From NCBI RefSeq assembly GCF_001482285.1, contig NZ_LOEP01000004.1, positions 1-62,853 of the forward strand: DNA of 62,853 bases, written 5' to 3'. Under the pieces are notes generated by a model. That model searched no databases. It saw only the letters and a list, made by a program, of their open reading frames with translations, and was not told the DNA's origin. Source of the DNA: Haloferax sp. Q22. Its GTDB lineage: Archaea > Halobacteriota > Halobacteria > Halobacteriales > Haloferacaceae. Positions 9,275 to 17,388 of the stretch are shown piece after piece. Position 1 is the stretch's first letter; each line of letters begins with the position of its first letter. A program made the position numbers and the translations under genes.

Positions 9275-9301
9275 GTTATCTCCCCCTGAGGGGTGCGGGG
9301 G
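9275..9301 (+). promoter_or_regulatory. Shared element promoter/operator, copy 3 (small zinc-knuckle gene)
   Basis: GTTAT at 9275-9279 (one mismatch to TTTAT), 11 nt, GGGTGC at 9291-9296 and GGGGG. The dyad CCCCC-TGAG-GGG is nearly perfect. ATG at 9321. It begins 2 nt after the upstream SWIM gene stops. Confidence 0.6.
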
Positions 9302-9320
9302 AACTTCCCTCGTAGTTCCA

Positions 9321-9545
9321 ATGGCAACGAATCATACCAAACACGACAGCGGCATCGCTGAGCGCACACCGACCGGACACGAGATTCTCGTCGTCACCGA
9401 GTGGGACGACGACGGAACACCGTCGCTCGAAACACTCGCGCAGTTCGACCAGGGCCGGCGGCGCGTCTGGCGCTGTGTGAACTGCGGAGACGAACGGAAC
9501 GAGCCATCCGGGTTCGAGCAGGGCTGTCCGAACCAACCGGTGTAG
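9321..9545 (+). CDS. Small zinc-knuckle protein, paralogue of the SWIM protein N-terminal module
   Basis: 74 aa, ATG at 9321, immediately after the promoter dyad. It contains GHEILVVTEW, VWRCVNCGDERN and a following Cys, which align residue by residue with GHDLVRVTEW and FWRCRNCGHERN of the SWIM protein just upstream, but it stops before a SWIM domain. It therefore looks like a duplicated and truncated or free-standing version of that module. The reading frame is clean and separately promoted, so it is probably expressed rather than a remnant. Confidence 0.65.
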   Translation: MATNHTKHDSGIAERTPTGHEILVVTEWDDDGTPSLETLAQFDQGRRRVWRCVNCGDERNEPSGFEQGCPNQPV

Positions 9546-9600
9546 GTCGCGATCGCCGCGACGACGACACGCTACAATCCGAGGCGCACCGCCTGCCAAT

Positions 9601-9626
9601 TTTATTCCCCCCTGAGGGGTGCGGGG
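9601..9626 (+). promoter_or_regulatory. Shared element promoter/operator, copy 4 (TFB gene)
   Basis: TTTAT at 9601-9605, 11 nt, GGGTGC at 9617-9622 and GGGG; dyad CCCCCC-TGA-GGGG. ATG of the TFB gene at 9658. Confidence 0.6.
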
Positions 9627-9657
9627 TGGCGAAGCAGCCACCTCACGACCGACAACA

Positions 9658-10587
9658 ATGTCTCTGAGAGAAATCTACGACCGAACCTTCGACGAATCGT
9701 GCGGAAAATCCATCGACGCCAGCGAATGTCCCGAATGTGACGGGCGACTCACGACGGACAGCGGTGAAACAGCCTGCGAGGGGTGCGGCCTCATCGTCGA
9801 CCAGTACTATTTCGACCACACGCATGGGCCGCGTGTGTTCGACGAGGACCCCCACTCAGTTCCCCGAACGGGTGGCCAGATCACCCCGGCGCGACACGAC
9901 AGAGGCGTTTCAGCGGAAATCGGCTACAACCGTGATGCGAACGGGCGGACGGTGTCGAGTAAGAAACGACGGCAACTCTACCGGCTTCGGCGCGAGCATC
10001 GGCGGGCACGCTTCGAGTCGAAAGCGGAGCGGAACCTCGCGACGGCGCTCGGTGAGATTAGCCGAATGGGGAGCGCCCTCGATCTCCCGTGGAATCTCAT
10101 CGAAGAGGCGAGTCAGCTCTACCGGCGTGCCCAAGACGCGGACCTGATTCGAGGGCGCTCAGTCGAGATGATTGCCGCGGGGTGCCTGTATGCGACGTGT
10201 CGGCGGCGTGGCCTGCCGCGCCCACGTGATGAAATCGCGAGCGTCGCGCGCTGTTCGTGTGCCCAGGTGCAGACGGGCTATCGAGCACTCAACAGCGAGT
10301 TAGGAATCGATGCGCAGGTCGTCACCGCGCGGACGTACGTCACTCGGCTCGGGTCGGACAGCGGCCTCTCGACGCGGGTGCAGTCACGGGCGTACGAACT
10401 CGCGACAAGTGCCGACGAGGGCGGGATTACAAACGGGCGGAATCCGGCTGGCGTCGCCGCAGCGTGTCTCTATCTCGCGGGAACGGAACTCGATGTCGCC
10501 CCGACACAGACCGAACTCGCCGCACTCGCGGACGTGTCGGTCCCAACGCTCAGAGCGCGGTATGTCGAACTCACCGAACTGGCGTGA
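9658..10587 (+). CDS. tfb: Transcription initiation factor TFB (TFIIB), element-encoded
   Basis: 309 aa. The N-terminal zinc ribbon has Cys at 24, 27, 40 and 43. A B-finger/linker region (about 60-105) is followed by two cyclin-like repeats (about 115-205 and 215-305), the second including ARTYVTRLGSD and NPAGVAAACLYLAG. TFB recruits RNA polymerase to TATA/BRE promoters; haloarchaea carry many TFBs with specialised sets of promoters. This copy lies in the mobile element and is itself preceded by the shared promoter dyad, so it could serve the element's own promoters. The ATG at 9658 fits the zinc-ribbon start. Confidence 0.9.
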   Translation: MSLREIYDRTFDESCGKSIDASECPECDGRLTTDSGETACEGCGLIVDQYYFDHTHGPRVFDEDPHSVPRTGGQITPARHDRGVSAEIGYNRDANGRTVSSKKRRQLYRLRREHRRARFESKAERNLATALGEISRMGSALDLPWNLIEEASQLYRRAQDADLIRGRSVEMIAAGCLYATCRRRGLPRPRDEIASVARCSCAQVQTGYRALNSELGIDAQVVTARTYVTRLGSDSGLSTRVQSRAYELATSADEGGITNGRNPAGVAAACLYLAGTELDVAPTQTELAALADVSVPTLRARYVELTELA

Positions 10588-10618
10588 GAACCGGCGGCGA
10601 CAGTCGGCTCCGGTCTGC

Positions 10619-10915
10619 TCAGGTGTCGTCGTCCGAATCGGAAGCGGCCGGCGGGCGGCGCGAGAGTCGGTCGAAGCGTGACTGAGCGGCCTCGGTTCGC
10701 GCCTCGGTCTCGTCGGGTTCGTACTGGCCACCGTCGTATGCGCCGTCAGCGACGGTAATCGTCAAGACCGCGTTTTGGGTTCTCGCTCGCCACGGCAGTT
10801 CGTCGCGGTCGACGACGAGTTGGTCGATATCCCGACCGTCGGCTTCGACGAGCAACACCGCGTGGTCGTCCTCGAATCGGTCGACTGTCGCCGTGTATGT
10901 CCCGTCTGGAATCAT
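10619..10915 (-). CDS. DUF3006 family protein
   Basis: 98 aa. It begins MIPDGTYTATVDRFEDDHAVLL, typical of DUF3006, which pairs with secreted metallo-beta-lactamase proteins in haloarchaea and firmicutes. The C terminus is acidic and low-complexity. Its start overlaps the stop of the upstream MBL gene by 4 nt, indicating one transcription unit. It is a small predicted beta-rich domain of unknown activity. Confidence 0.75.
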   Translation of the reverse strand: MIPDGTYTATVDRFEDDHAVLLVEADGRDIDQLVVDRDELPWRARTQNAVLTITVADGAYDGGQYEPDETEARTEAAQSRFDRLSRRPPAASDSDDDT

Positions 10916-12357
10916 GCGTACGTCTCTTCGAGTACGACCGCACCGGTATTATCGGTCACGGTGATGGTGTCACCGCCGTTGTTCCAGATGGCCGAGCCGG
11001 AGCCCCAGTAGTAGTCTGTGGACGTATCGGTCCCCGTTCCGGTGTGGAGGGTGAGGGTCTCGCCTGCGGCGAGTGTCGTGTCCGACGGGAAGGTGTAGGT
11101 CCGGCCTGCGGCATCGGCAACTGTCCAGCCGGAGATATCGAGGGCGTCACTCCCGGTGTTCTCGAAGACGATGTACTCGTCGTTCAGGTTGTCCGTGTCG
11201 TCTCCCGCGGCGTCGGCGTGGACGTCCGCGACTGCGAGCGATGCGGCCGGGGTCTCGGTTTCGGTCCCGCCGTCAGTTGCGACCGGCGTGAGCGTCGCGG
11301 CCGTTCCGTTGGTCGTGATGGTCGTCCGGGCGGTCACCTCCCCGGTCGTCCCCGGTTCAATCGCCGTCCCCTCGCGGAGTTGTGTCGGGTCAGTCGGTGC
11401 ATCTCGTTGGGTGCCCACGGTGACGTGCTGGCCATCGCTTTCGAAGACAATCGTGCCGTGGGTTGCCGTCCAGTACGTCGGCACGGACTGCGCTGCCAGC
11501 CGGGACAGCGTCTCTTCGTTCGGGTGGCCGTATTGGGAGTCGTACGCGCTCGAGACGACGGCGACCTTCGGCTGGACCGCTTCGAGGAACGGGGCCGTCG
11601 TACTTCCGGCCGAGCCGTGGTGGCCCGTTTTGAGCACCGTCGCGTGCAGCTGTGAGCCGTACGTGTCCACGAGATACTCTTCGGCTTCGTGTTCGGCGTC
11701 CCCGGTAAACAGGAAGCGCGTCGACCCGAACTGGGTCATGAGGACGATACTGTTCTCGTTGCGGTCTTCGTTTGCCAGGTAGCCCTCGGGTGGCGACAGA
11801 ACTTGGGAGTTCACGTCTCCCAGCTGGATTTCGTCGCCGGCCTGCGTGCGGTACAGCGGCACGTCGTGTTGTTCGATGGCGTCGAGATACGCCTCGTACG
11901 TCTGGGAGGTGGAGGTGATGCCGGGGTCGTACACCGCACCGATGCCGTCAGCCTGCGTTTCGAAGTAGTTGATAATGGCCGCGTTCCCACCGATGTGGTC
12001 CGCATCAGAATGTGAGGTCACGAGATAGTCGATGCGGTCGATCTCGTGTGCTTGGAGGTACGAAAGCACGTGTTCACCATCGTCTCGGAAATCACCGGTG
12101 TCGATGAGCATCGTCTCTCCATTGGGGGCGACAAGGAGCGTACTGACAGACTGGCCGACGTTGATGAAATGGACTTCGAGCGTCCCGTTGACCGACGCGA
12201 CAGTTTGGGTCGACTGTGTCGTCGCCGTCGTCGTTGCCGTGGACGTTGCTGTCGGTGACGCCGTTGTTCCTGTGTCGGGGGCGGGGCCACCGGCACCGGT
12301 ACAGCCGGCGATGAAAACGAGGAGGACGACCGCAATCGTCCGTGCCTGGGGAGCCAT
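10912..12357 (-). CDS. Secreted ComEC/Rec2-like metallo-beta-lactamase lipoprotein with lamin-tail domain
   Basis: 481 aa. The N terminus ends in a lipobox (VFIAGCTG, Cys19) and a Thr-rich linker follows. Residues about 60-320 form an MBL fold with IDTGDF, the zinc motif SHSDADHIGG (about 110-119), FTGDAE and KTGHHGS, as in the exonuclease-like domain of ComEC. Residues about 375-480 form a lamin tail domain (EYIVFENTGSDALDISGWT). Extracellular nuclease or DNA-handling activity is the usual suggestion. It is coupled to DUF3006 by a 4 nt overlap. A role in taking up or processing DNA during conjugation is inference. Confidence 0.8.
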   Translation of the reverse strand: MAPQARTIAVVLLVFIAGCTGAGGPAPDTGTTASPTATSTATTTATTQSTQTVASVNGTLEVHFINVGQSVSTLLVAPNGETMLIDTGDFRDDGEHVLSYLQAHEIDRIDYLVTSHSDADHIGGNAAIINYFETQADGIGAVYDPGITSTSQTYEAYLDAIEQHDVPLYRTQAGDEIQLGDVNSQVLSPPEGYLANEDRNENSIVLMTQFGSTRFLFTGDAEHEAEEYLVDTYGSQLHATVLKTGHHGSAGSTTAPFLEAVQPKVAVVSSAYDSQYGHPNEETLSRLAAQSVPTYWTATHGTIVFESDGQHVTVGTQRDAPTDPTQLREGTAIEPGTTGEVTARTTITTNGTAATLTPVATDGGTETETPAASLAVADVHADAAGDDTDNLNDEYIVFENTGSDALDISGWTVADAAGRTYTFPSDTTLAAGETLTLHTGTGTDTSTDYYWGSGSAIWNNGGDTITVTDNTGAVVLEETYA

Positions 12358-12656
12358 ACGACGACATGGCCGGCAGGTGGTTTATGTTTTCGTGGCCCTG
12401 CGAAATCCGTGGCAGTAGATACACACGGCGTGCTGGATGTAGCGGGTGTATGCAGCATGGGAGTCTATTTACTTCTCCTGGATTTATCAGAACCACCGGT
12501 TAGAAGGGGGTGTTTTCAGTTCAATGGAGGGCTCAGAGGCCATTCACTAGAATACCTCCGATCAGATCTTGCTCCCAGGTTAGGGAAGTTAGTGACAATA
12601 GAAAATACAAATACAGTAACAAATAAGTGTCAACAAATATCATGGTCTAATGTACC

Positions 12657-12863
12657 ATGGGGCTGTTAAGATCAAGCTGTTACTACTGTGGGGATACAGG
12701 TGTTGAAGAGAAATGCAGTAACTGTGGAACAAAGTTCCACGTTGACTGTGCGAGAAATGGGGGGCATCTACAAATAAAAAAAGATAGTGGGCTGATTAGA
12801 TCGACGACCTACTATAAGTTCAACTGCCCTAACTGTCCGAATCGAACTCAAGGGAAAGTGTAG
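12657..12863 (+). CDS. Small A+T-rich cysteine-rich zinc-binding protein
   Basis: 68 aa. Cys pairs CYYCG, CSNCG, a His-x-x-x-Cys (HVDCA) and CPNCPN are spaced like a two-zinc RING/PHD-type or C2HC finger. Codon use is strikingly A+T rich (AAA, AAT, AGA) compared with every neighbour, and the 70 nt before it is nearly all A/T. It is probably a recent acquisition. It stands alone between the MBL gene (divergent) and the conjugation operon (convergent). Function is unknown. Confidence 0.6.
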   Translation: MGLLRSSCYYCGDTGVEEKCSNCGTKFHVDCARNGGHLQIKKDSGLIRSTTYYKFNCPNCPNRTQGKV

Positions 12864-13025
12864 ACGCTCTCGCTGATTACTTTTATTTACTGTGGTGTCT
12901 GATAGAATAATTGTGCGTTAAATGAAATTTCAAGCCAAGCAAGCGTCAATTCATTAACCTCTGTGTCTGGTGAGATCGAGTACGGAACTGGTAACCGACT
13001 TGCGCTCTGTATTCAGCGGGATTGC

Positions 13026-13053
13026 TGAAACCGATCACCGATTGAGGGTTTCA
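13026..13053. repeat. Short inverted repeat after the conjugation operon
   Basis: TGAAACC (13026-13032) and GGTTTCA (13047-13053) are complementary around a 14 nt loop. They lie about 20 nt downstream of the stop of the VirB4-like gene on the minus strand. A transcript-end hairpin is possible. Confidence 0.3.
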
Positions 13054-13073
13054 ACAAGACCAACAGAGCCGCG

Positions 13074-15122
13074 TTAGTCGTCCGCGAGGGGACGGTCCGA
13101 ACGGTCGTGTACGCTGGGGTCGTAATCGATGACCTCGGTCTCGTCGGGCATCGCCCGCACCTCAATCCCGCGCCACTCGCCATCGAGGCCGACGAGCGCC
13201 TGTGAGTACCCCAGTCGGTCAGACCCGGGGACGGCGTCTTGGACGAATCGCATCTGTGCGTAGTTGAGCCCGAACTCGTTCGCCCACGTCTCGTCCATCC
13301 CGTCGAGATGGTGGAACTGCTTGATAGCACATTGGTCGAGAATCGCTTCCGACTCCGGATGTTGGAAGAATTCGTCGACGGTCTGGGTGACGAGGCGAAT
13401 CGAGAGGTCGTGGTGACGATGGTGGCGGAACACCGTCTCGAGGAACGACAGGCTCTCTGTGTCCTGCATGATGTAGCGGGCTTCATCGATGACGAAGACG
13501 ACCTCGTTGTCGGTCTCTTTGGCCCGCTCGTAGACGGCGGCGATGAGCAACTGCATGAGCAGGCTCGTACTGCCGCCGACGGTGCCTTCCTGTTGGCCGA
13601 GGTCGAGATAGATGAGCTTCTCGTCGCGAATCTCGAACTCGGTCTCCCGGCCGAGATTCTCGTATCGCCCGCCGGCCGCGAAGGGCCGCAGCTGGTCGAT
13701 GAGCCACGCCGCGTCGGCTTCGAGCTTCGCCGTCTCGACAGAGCTGCGAATGACGAAGTCGTCGGGCGTCTCGGACATCGTCGTCAGCACGTCGAGAACG
13801 TCACGCATCGTCGGGCTCTCGTTGTCGTGGGTCGCCACGTCGTCTGTGATCCCCTGTTCGTGATACGCTTCGGTGATGGCCAGTTCGAGCGTCGTGCGGT
13901 GGTCACCGAGGTGGATGCCACGGAGCGAAAAGAAGTTGGTCAGGAAGCTCAGCACGCTATCGATTTTCTCGTTGAACGGACTGGCGTCGTCGCCGAGTGT
14001 TCGCTGGACGCGCGGCGGAGTCGGCTTGATTTCGAGTGGGTTGAGTCCCATCTTCCCACCAACCGTAATCCGGTGGGCGTTGAGGGCTTCGGCGACACCG
14101 GCCCAGTTGTTGAGCGGTTCGAGAATGATGCCGATGCGGTCTTTCGAGTTCGCAATCGAGCGGATGAAGTTCTGCTTTGCGCCGAACGACTTTCCGGAGC
14201 CGGGGTCGCCGACGGTGAACATCGCATACCCGTTTTCGCGGGCGAACGCATCGATAACGACCGGGCTGTCGTTGTGTCGGTGAATCCCGACTTCGACACC
14301 GTCGGGTTCGAGAATCGTTGGATTGTGTGGTGACGCAAGCAACGCCCCCACGGCCCCGCCGAGGGCAACCACGTCTTCGTCGAACGGGTTCGGACCGAGG
14401 GGAGCGGCTGCTTGGAGCCCGCGGTCCTGTGCACACGTCGCCGTCTTCGGCGTGAGATTTGCGGGGTGGTCGCGAAGGCGTCGCTTGACGGTTCGAACCG
14501 CCTCGCGGAGTTCGCTGCGGGTGTCACCACGAACGGTCAGAAACATCGCCTGCGAGAAGACGTGTTGGCCCTCTTCGACGGCGGTGTAGGTCGCCGTTGC
14601 TTCGTCAGCCCGCGTCTGGAGATACGAGCCACGGACGGTCTGTTCGAGCTTCGCGTCGACTTGGAGGTTATCGGCGAGCGTCTGCAGTTGGTCGCGAGCG
14701 CGAGCTTGGTTTTTCGGCTGTAAGCGAACCGTGCAGTCGAACTCGATATCGGTGAGATTGAACAGCTCGTTCAGATAGCCGTCTTTGGGATAGTCCGGGT
14801 AGGACGCCAGATACAGCGTCGTCGTCCATTGGTCGCCGACACGTGCGGCGCGGGTGTCCCACTCGATTGCAGCGGGCGCGGCCATCGATGCGTGTGCAGT
14901 ATCGATTGCCTCCAGAATCGAGCGGTCGGCGGCCGCCTGCTCCAACACCGACTCATCGAAGACGGCAGTCGGGTCGAACGCCTCGGTCGTGTGGGTCAGG
15001 CGTCGCCAGCCGACGGTGAGCGCGACGCCAGCGAGAAACGCAAGCCCACTCCCAAGGACGGCCCACAGAACTGGTTCCGGTGGTGACGCGAGCGCCGATT
15101 GGAGCAGCAGCTGCTCAACCAT
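13074..15122 (-). CDS. VirB4-like conjugation ATPase
   Basis: 682 aa from the ATG at 15122 (a second ATG two codons upstream is also possible; the open frame upstream of that overlaps the preceding gene and is not needed). One N-terminal hydrophobic segment (about 15-35) is followed by a VirB4/TrbE-type N domain. The P-loop GDPGSGKSF is at about 303-311, Walker B FVIDEA at about 540 and the VirB4 motif LVTQTVDEFF about 40 residues later. VirB4 ATPases power assembly of type IV secretion channels. The start overlaps the previous gene by 8 nt, so it is the last gene of the operon. Confidence 0.85.
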   Translation of the reverse strand: MVEQLLLQSALASPPEPVLWAVLGSGLAFLAGVALTVGWRRLTHTTEAFDPTAVFDESVLEQAAADRSILEAIDTAHASMAAPAAIEWDTRAARVGDQWTTTLYLASYPDYPKDGYLNELFNLTDIEFDCTVRLQPKNQARARDQLQTLADNLQVDAKLEQTVRGSYLQTRADEATATYTAVEEGQHVFSQAMFLTVRGDTRSELREAVRTVKRRLRDHPANLTPKTATCAQDRGLQAAAPLGPNPFDEDVVALGGAVGALLASPHNPTILEPDGVEVGIHRHNDSPVVIDAFARENGYAMFTVGDPGSGKSFGAKQNFIRSIANSKDRIGIILEPLNNWAGVAEALNAHRITVGGKMGLNPLEIKPTPPRVQRTLGDDASPFNEKIDSVLSFLTNFFSLRGIHLGDHRTTLELAITEAYHEQGITDDVATHDNESPTMRDVLDVLTTMSETPDDFVIRSSVETAKLEADAAWLIDQLRPFAAGGRYENLGRETEFEIRDEKLIYLDLGQQEGTVGGSTSLLMQLLIAAVYERAKETDNEVVFVIDEARYIMQDTESLSFLETVFRHHRHHDLSIRLVTQTVDEFFQHPESEAILDQCAIKQFHHLDGMDETWANEFGLNYAQMRFVQDAVPGSDRLGYSQALVGLDGEWRGIEVRAMPDETEVIDYDPSVHDRSDRPLADD

Positions 15123-16212
15123 CGGCATCCTCCCGTTGGCTGTGTCCGAGCGCTGGTGCCGTTCGGAGACTCGCCTCCGGGTCGCCGTACTCGTGGACGG
15201 CTCCGTTCCAGAATTCAACCGAAAGCAGGAACTGCTCGGTCGTCGAGAGCCGGCGGGCTGCCCAGCCGCGTTGTTTCCCGATGAGTTCCGTTTCGAGCGT
15301 CCGACAGCGTGTGTCGACGGCGTCGAACAGGCGAGCGCGGACCTCCGCCTCGGTGAGTTTCTCACGCCGCGTCACGAACGGCGTCAACAACACCCCCACG
15401 AGCGGCAGCGCGGTCAGTCGCTGCAGCGGTGTCTCCTCTTCGTTGAGATCGCTGTAGACCTCGAACGGGTCGACTTCGACGCCGAGGTAGTAGCAGATTT
15501 CCTGTGTCCCAGCCATCTCTTCGGGCCGCGTGTCGCGATACTCGGAGAGGAGTCGCTCGAACGCCGGGCTTTCGGCCACGTCTTCGTCGGTGAGTCGGTC
15601 ATCGATGCGGTCGATGAGTCGGTCGACGGGGAACGGTCGCGTCGTCGCGTGGAGGACGAGCGGAAAGTCGAGTTCGTTGTTCGCGAACGTCTCGGCGACG
15701 TGCTGTCGTTGGGCCCAGTCACCGGACATCGCGAAATCCATGTTCGACGGGTTGAGTTCGACCATCCCGACCATCGTCCCATCACTCCGTTCGAGTGCGC
15801 CTGCACCAGGCCACGCCGCGGCGATGTTGGTGAGGTCTTGTGTCTCCTCGGCGGGGACGAAGGGGTTGTAATCGCCAAGCGTCTGTGCGTCACGCCCGGT
15901 CGCGTCGGTGTCGGCGTACGCCGTCGTGAGTGACGGCCGGCCGAGATAGTAGTGGACGAGGTCGCCGAGCCAGGCGGTCGTCGTTCGGTGTGACGGCGTC
16001 GCGTAGACGGTAAGGAGGCCGCAACACAGTCCCCCAAGGCCGAGCGGCCAGAGGAGTGAATCGATACCGGTCAGTCCAGCGATGAAGACCCCCACGATTG
16101 GGAAGCCAACGAGCGGGTAGAGGTCGCCTTCCTCGATGTTCAGAATCGGGATGCGAACCGCTTCACCGAGCGTTTTCAACAGTCGTCGTTCAGCAGGTGT
16201 CTCTTGTGACAT
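15115..16212 (-). CDS. VirB3/PrgI-like membrane component of the conjugation apparatus
   Basis: 365 aa. Two hydrophobic helices at about 30-75 (VGFPIVGVFIAGLTGI and LGLGGLCCGLLTVYA) resemble the PrgI/VirB3 two-helix unit. They are followed by a cytoplasmic domain of about 250 residues comparable with VirB4 N-terminal regions (LPLVGVLLTPFVTRREKLTEAEVRARL, EQFLLSVEFWNG). The gene directly precedes and overlaps the VirB4-like ATPase gene and abuts the upstream VirB6-like gene without a gap. Assignment rests on topology and context more than on residue motifs. Confidence 0.6.
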   Translation of the reverse strand: MSQETPAERRLLKTLGEAVRIPILNIEEGDLYPLVGFPIVGVFIAGLTGIDSLLWPLGLGGLCCGLLTVYATPSHRTTTAWLGDLVHYYLGRPSLTTAYADTDATGRDAQTLGDYNPFVPAEETQDLTNIAAAWPGAGALERSDGTMVGMVELNPSNMDFAMSGDWAQRQHVAETFANNELDFPLVLHATTRPFPVDRLIDRIDDRLTDEDVAESPAFERLLSEYRDTRPEEMAGTQEICYYLGVEVDPFEVYSDLNEEETPLQRLTALPLVGVLLTPFVTRREKLTEAEVRARLFDAVDTRCRTLETELIGKQRGWAARRLSTTEQFLLSVEFWNGAVHEYGDPEASLRTAPALGHSQREDADG

Positions 16213-17325
16213 TCAGTAGTAGCCAGGGTCGTTCTCAGTTCGGCGATACGTGGGGACGCCGCGCTGGCCGTTCGCATCGGCGGCGACGTGGTCGTGTTGC
16301 GTTGCCGTTTCTGGGGGAGCGGAGGGTTCGAGTGTGGTTTCAACCGCGTTGACCGCCGCAGACCGCGCACCGAGTTTCGCGACCGAGGCGGCACCAGCAG
16401 GCCCGCTGACGGCACCCGCAGCGACAACCGTGCCAGCGGTGGCTGTGAGTCGCCCGGTCCGCTGGACTGCCCGCGTCGTTCGTGGGATGACGTCACGAAA
16501 GAGTCGCCATGCGATGTAGACCGACACGAGCGGGAGCGAGGTCGCAAGGAGGTAGCGGGCGAACGCACTCCCTGGCACGAGGTCGAACGTAACGAGCGGC
16601 GCGAGCACGAGGTCGTATGCACCAAACAGCAGGGCAATCGGAAGTGGGACAATCAAAAGCGGGATGAACCGCCGGCACAGCGACGCCGTGAGTCGCGAGA
16701 CGACAGGGAGATTGGCGTACGTGACTGCGAGTCCGAACGGCATCGCGAAAATGTAGCCAAACAACAGCAGGTCGCGAACGACAAAGAGCGCTTGGAGGCC
16801 CCACATGCCGAGCGCCCCGAGCGCCCCGAGTCCGAACGCGAGAATCGGGTTCGTAATCGTCACGACCAGCAGGTCGGACAGGAGCGTGCCGACACTCGTC
16901 ACCGGCGGCAACAACAGAAGCGTGACCGCATCGACGAGCGTGAGCGACGCTGCGGCAATCCAATACCAGCAGACGATGAGGACACCGCCCGTCCAAGCAG
17001 ACCGCGATGTCGCTCTCGCAATCAACGGATTTCCGAGATTGAAGACGCGAATCGTGTTCCTCGCTTGGACGGCCATCACGAGCAGCAACAGTGCAAGGAA
17101 GGTGGTTTCACCAGCGACGAGCGTCTCGTGGAGTGACTGCCACGGTTCGTTCGTCGGGACGCCGATGCCGAGGACGCTCCCCGTCTCTGGGGTTGGCGTT
17201 CCGAAGGCGGCCGCGCTCAACTGCTCGTAGCCGTCGGTGATACCGCGCTGAAACCAGCCGGTGATGGCGGCGAGGATGTCGGCGAACCACTTACTACCGA
17301 GTTCGGACAGCGTCGAGTCAGCCAT
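16213..17325 (-). CDS. VirB6/TrbL-like polytopic membrane protein
   Basis: 370 aa with six to eight hydrophobic segments (about 65-85, 100-125, 140-165, 180-205, 230-260, 275-295), then an Ala/Gly-rich stretch and a polar tail ending NDPGYY. The layout fits the VirB6/TrbL inner-membrane channel component. The start codon region is 60 nt from the upstream exported-protein gene and the stop abuts the next gene, consistent with one operon. No enzymatic motif is visible. Confidence 0.6.
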   Translation of the reverse strand: MADSTLSELGSKWFADILAAITGWFQRGITDGYEQLSAAAFGTPTPETGSVLGIGVPTNEPWQSLHETLVAGETTFLALLLLVMAVQARNTIRVFNLGNPLIARATSRSAWTGGVLIVCWYWIAAASLTLVDAVTLLLLPPVTSVGTLLSDLLVVTITNPILAFGLGALGALGMWGLQALFVVRDLLLFGYIFAMPFGLAVTYANLPVVSRLTASLCRRFIPLLIVPLPIALLFGAYDLVLAPLVTFDLVPGSAFARYLLATSLPLVSVYIAWRLFRDVIPRTTRAVQRTGRLTATAGTVVAAGAVSGPAGAASVAKLGARSAAVNAVETTLEPSAPPETATQHDHVAADANGQRGVPTYRRTENDPGYY

Positions 17326-17388
17326 GTCGCCTCCGGGTTCGAGGTCGTGGTCGATGCAACTGTGAAACGGATCGTGTACTGCGTCGTA

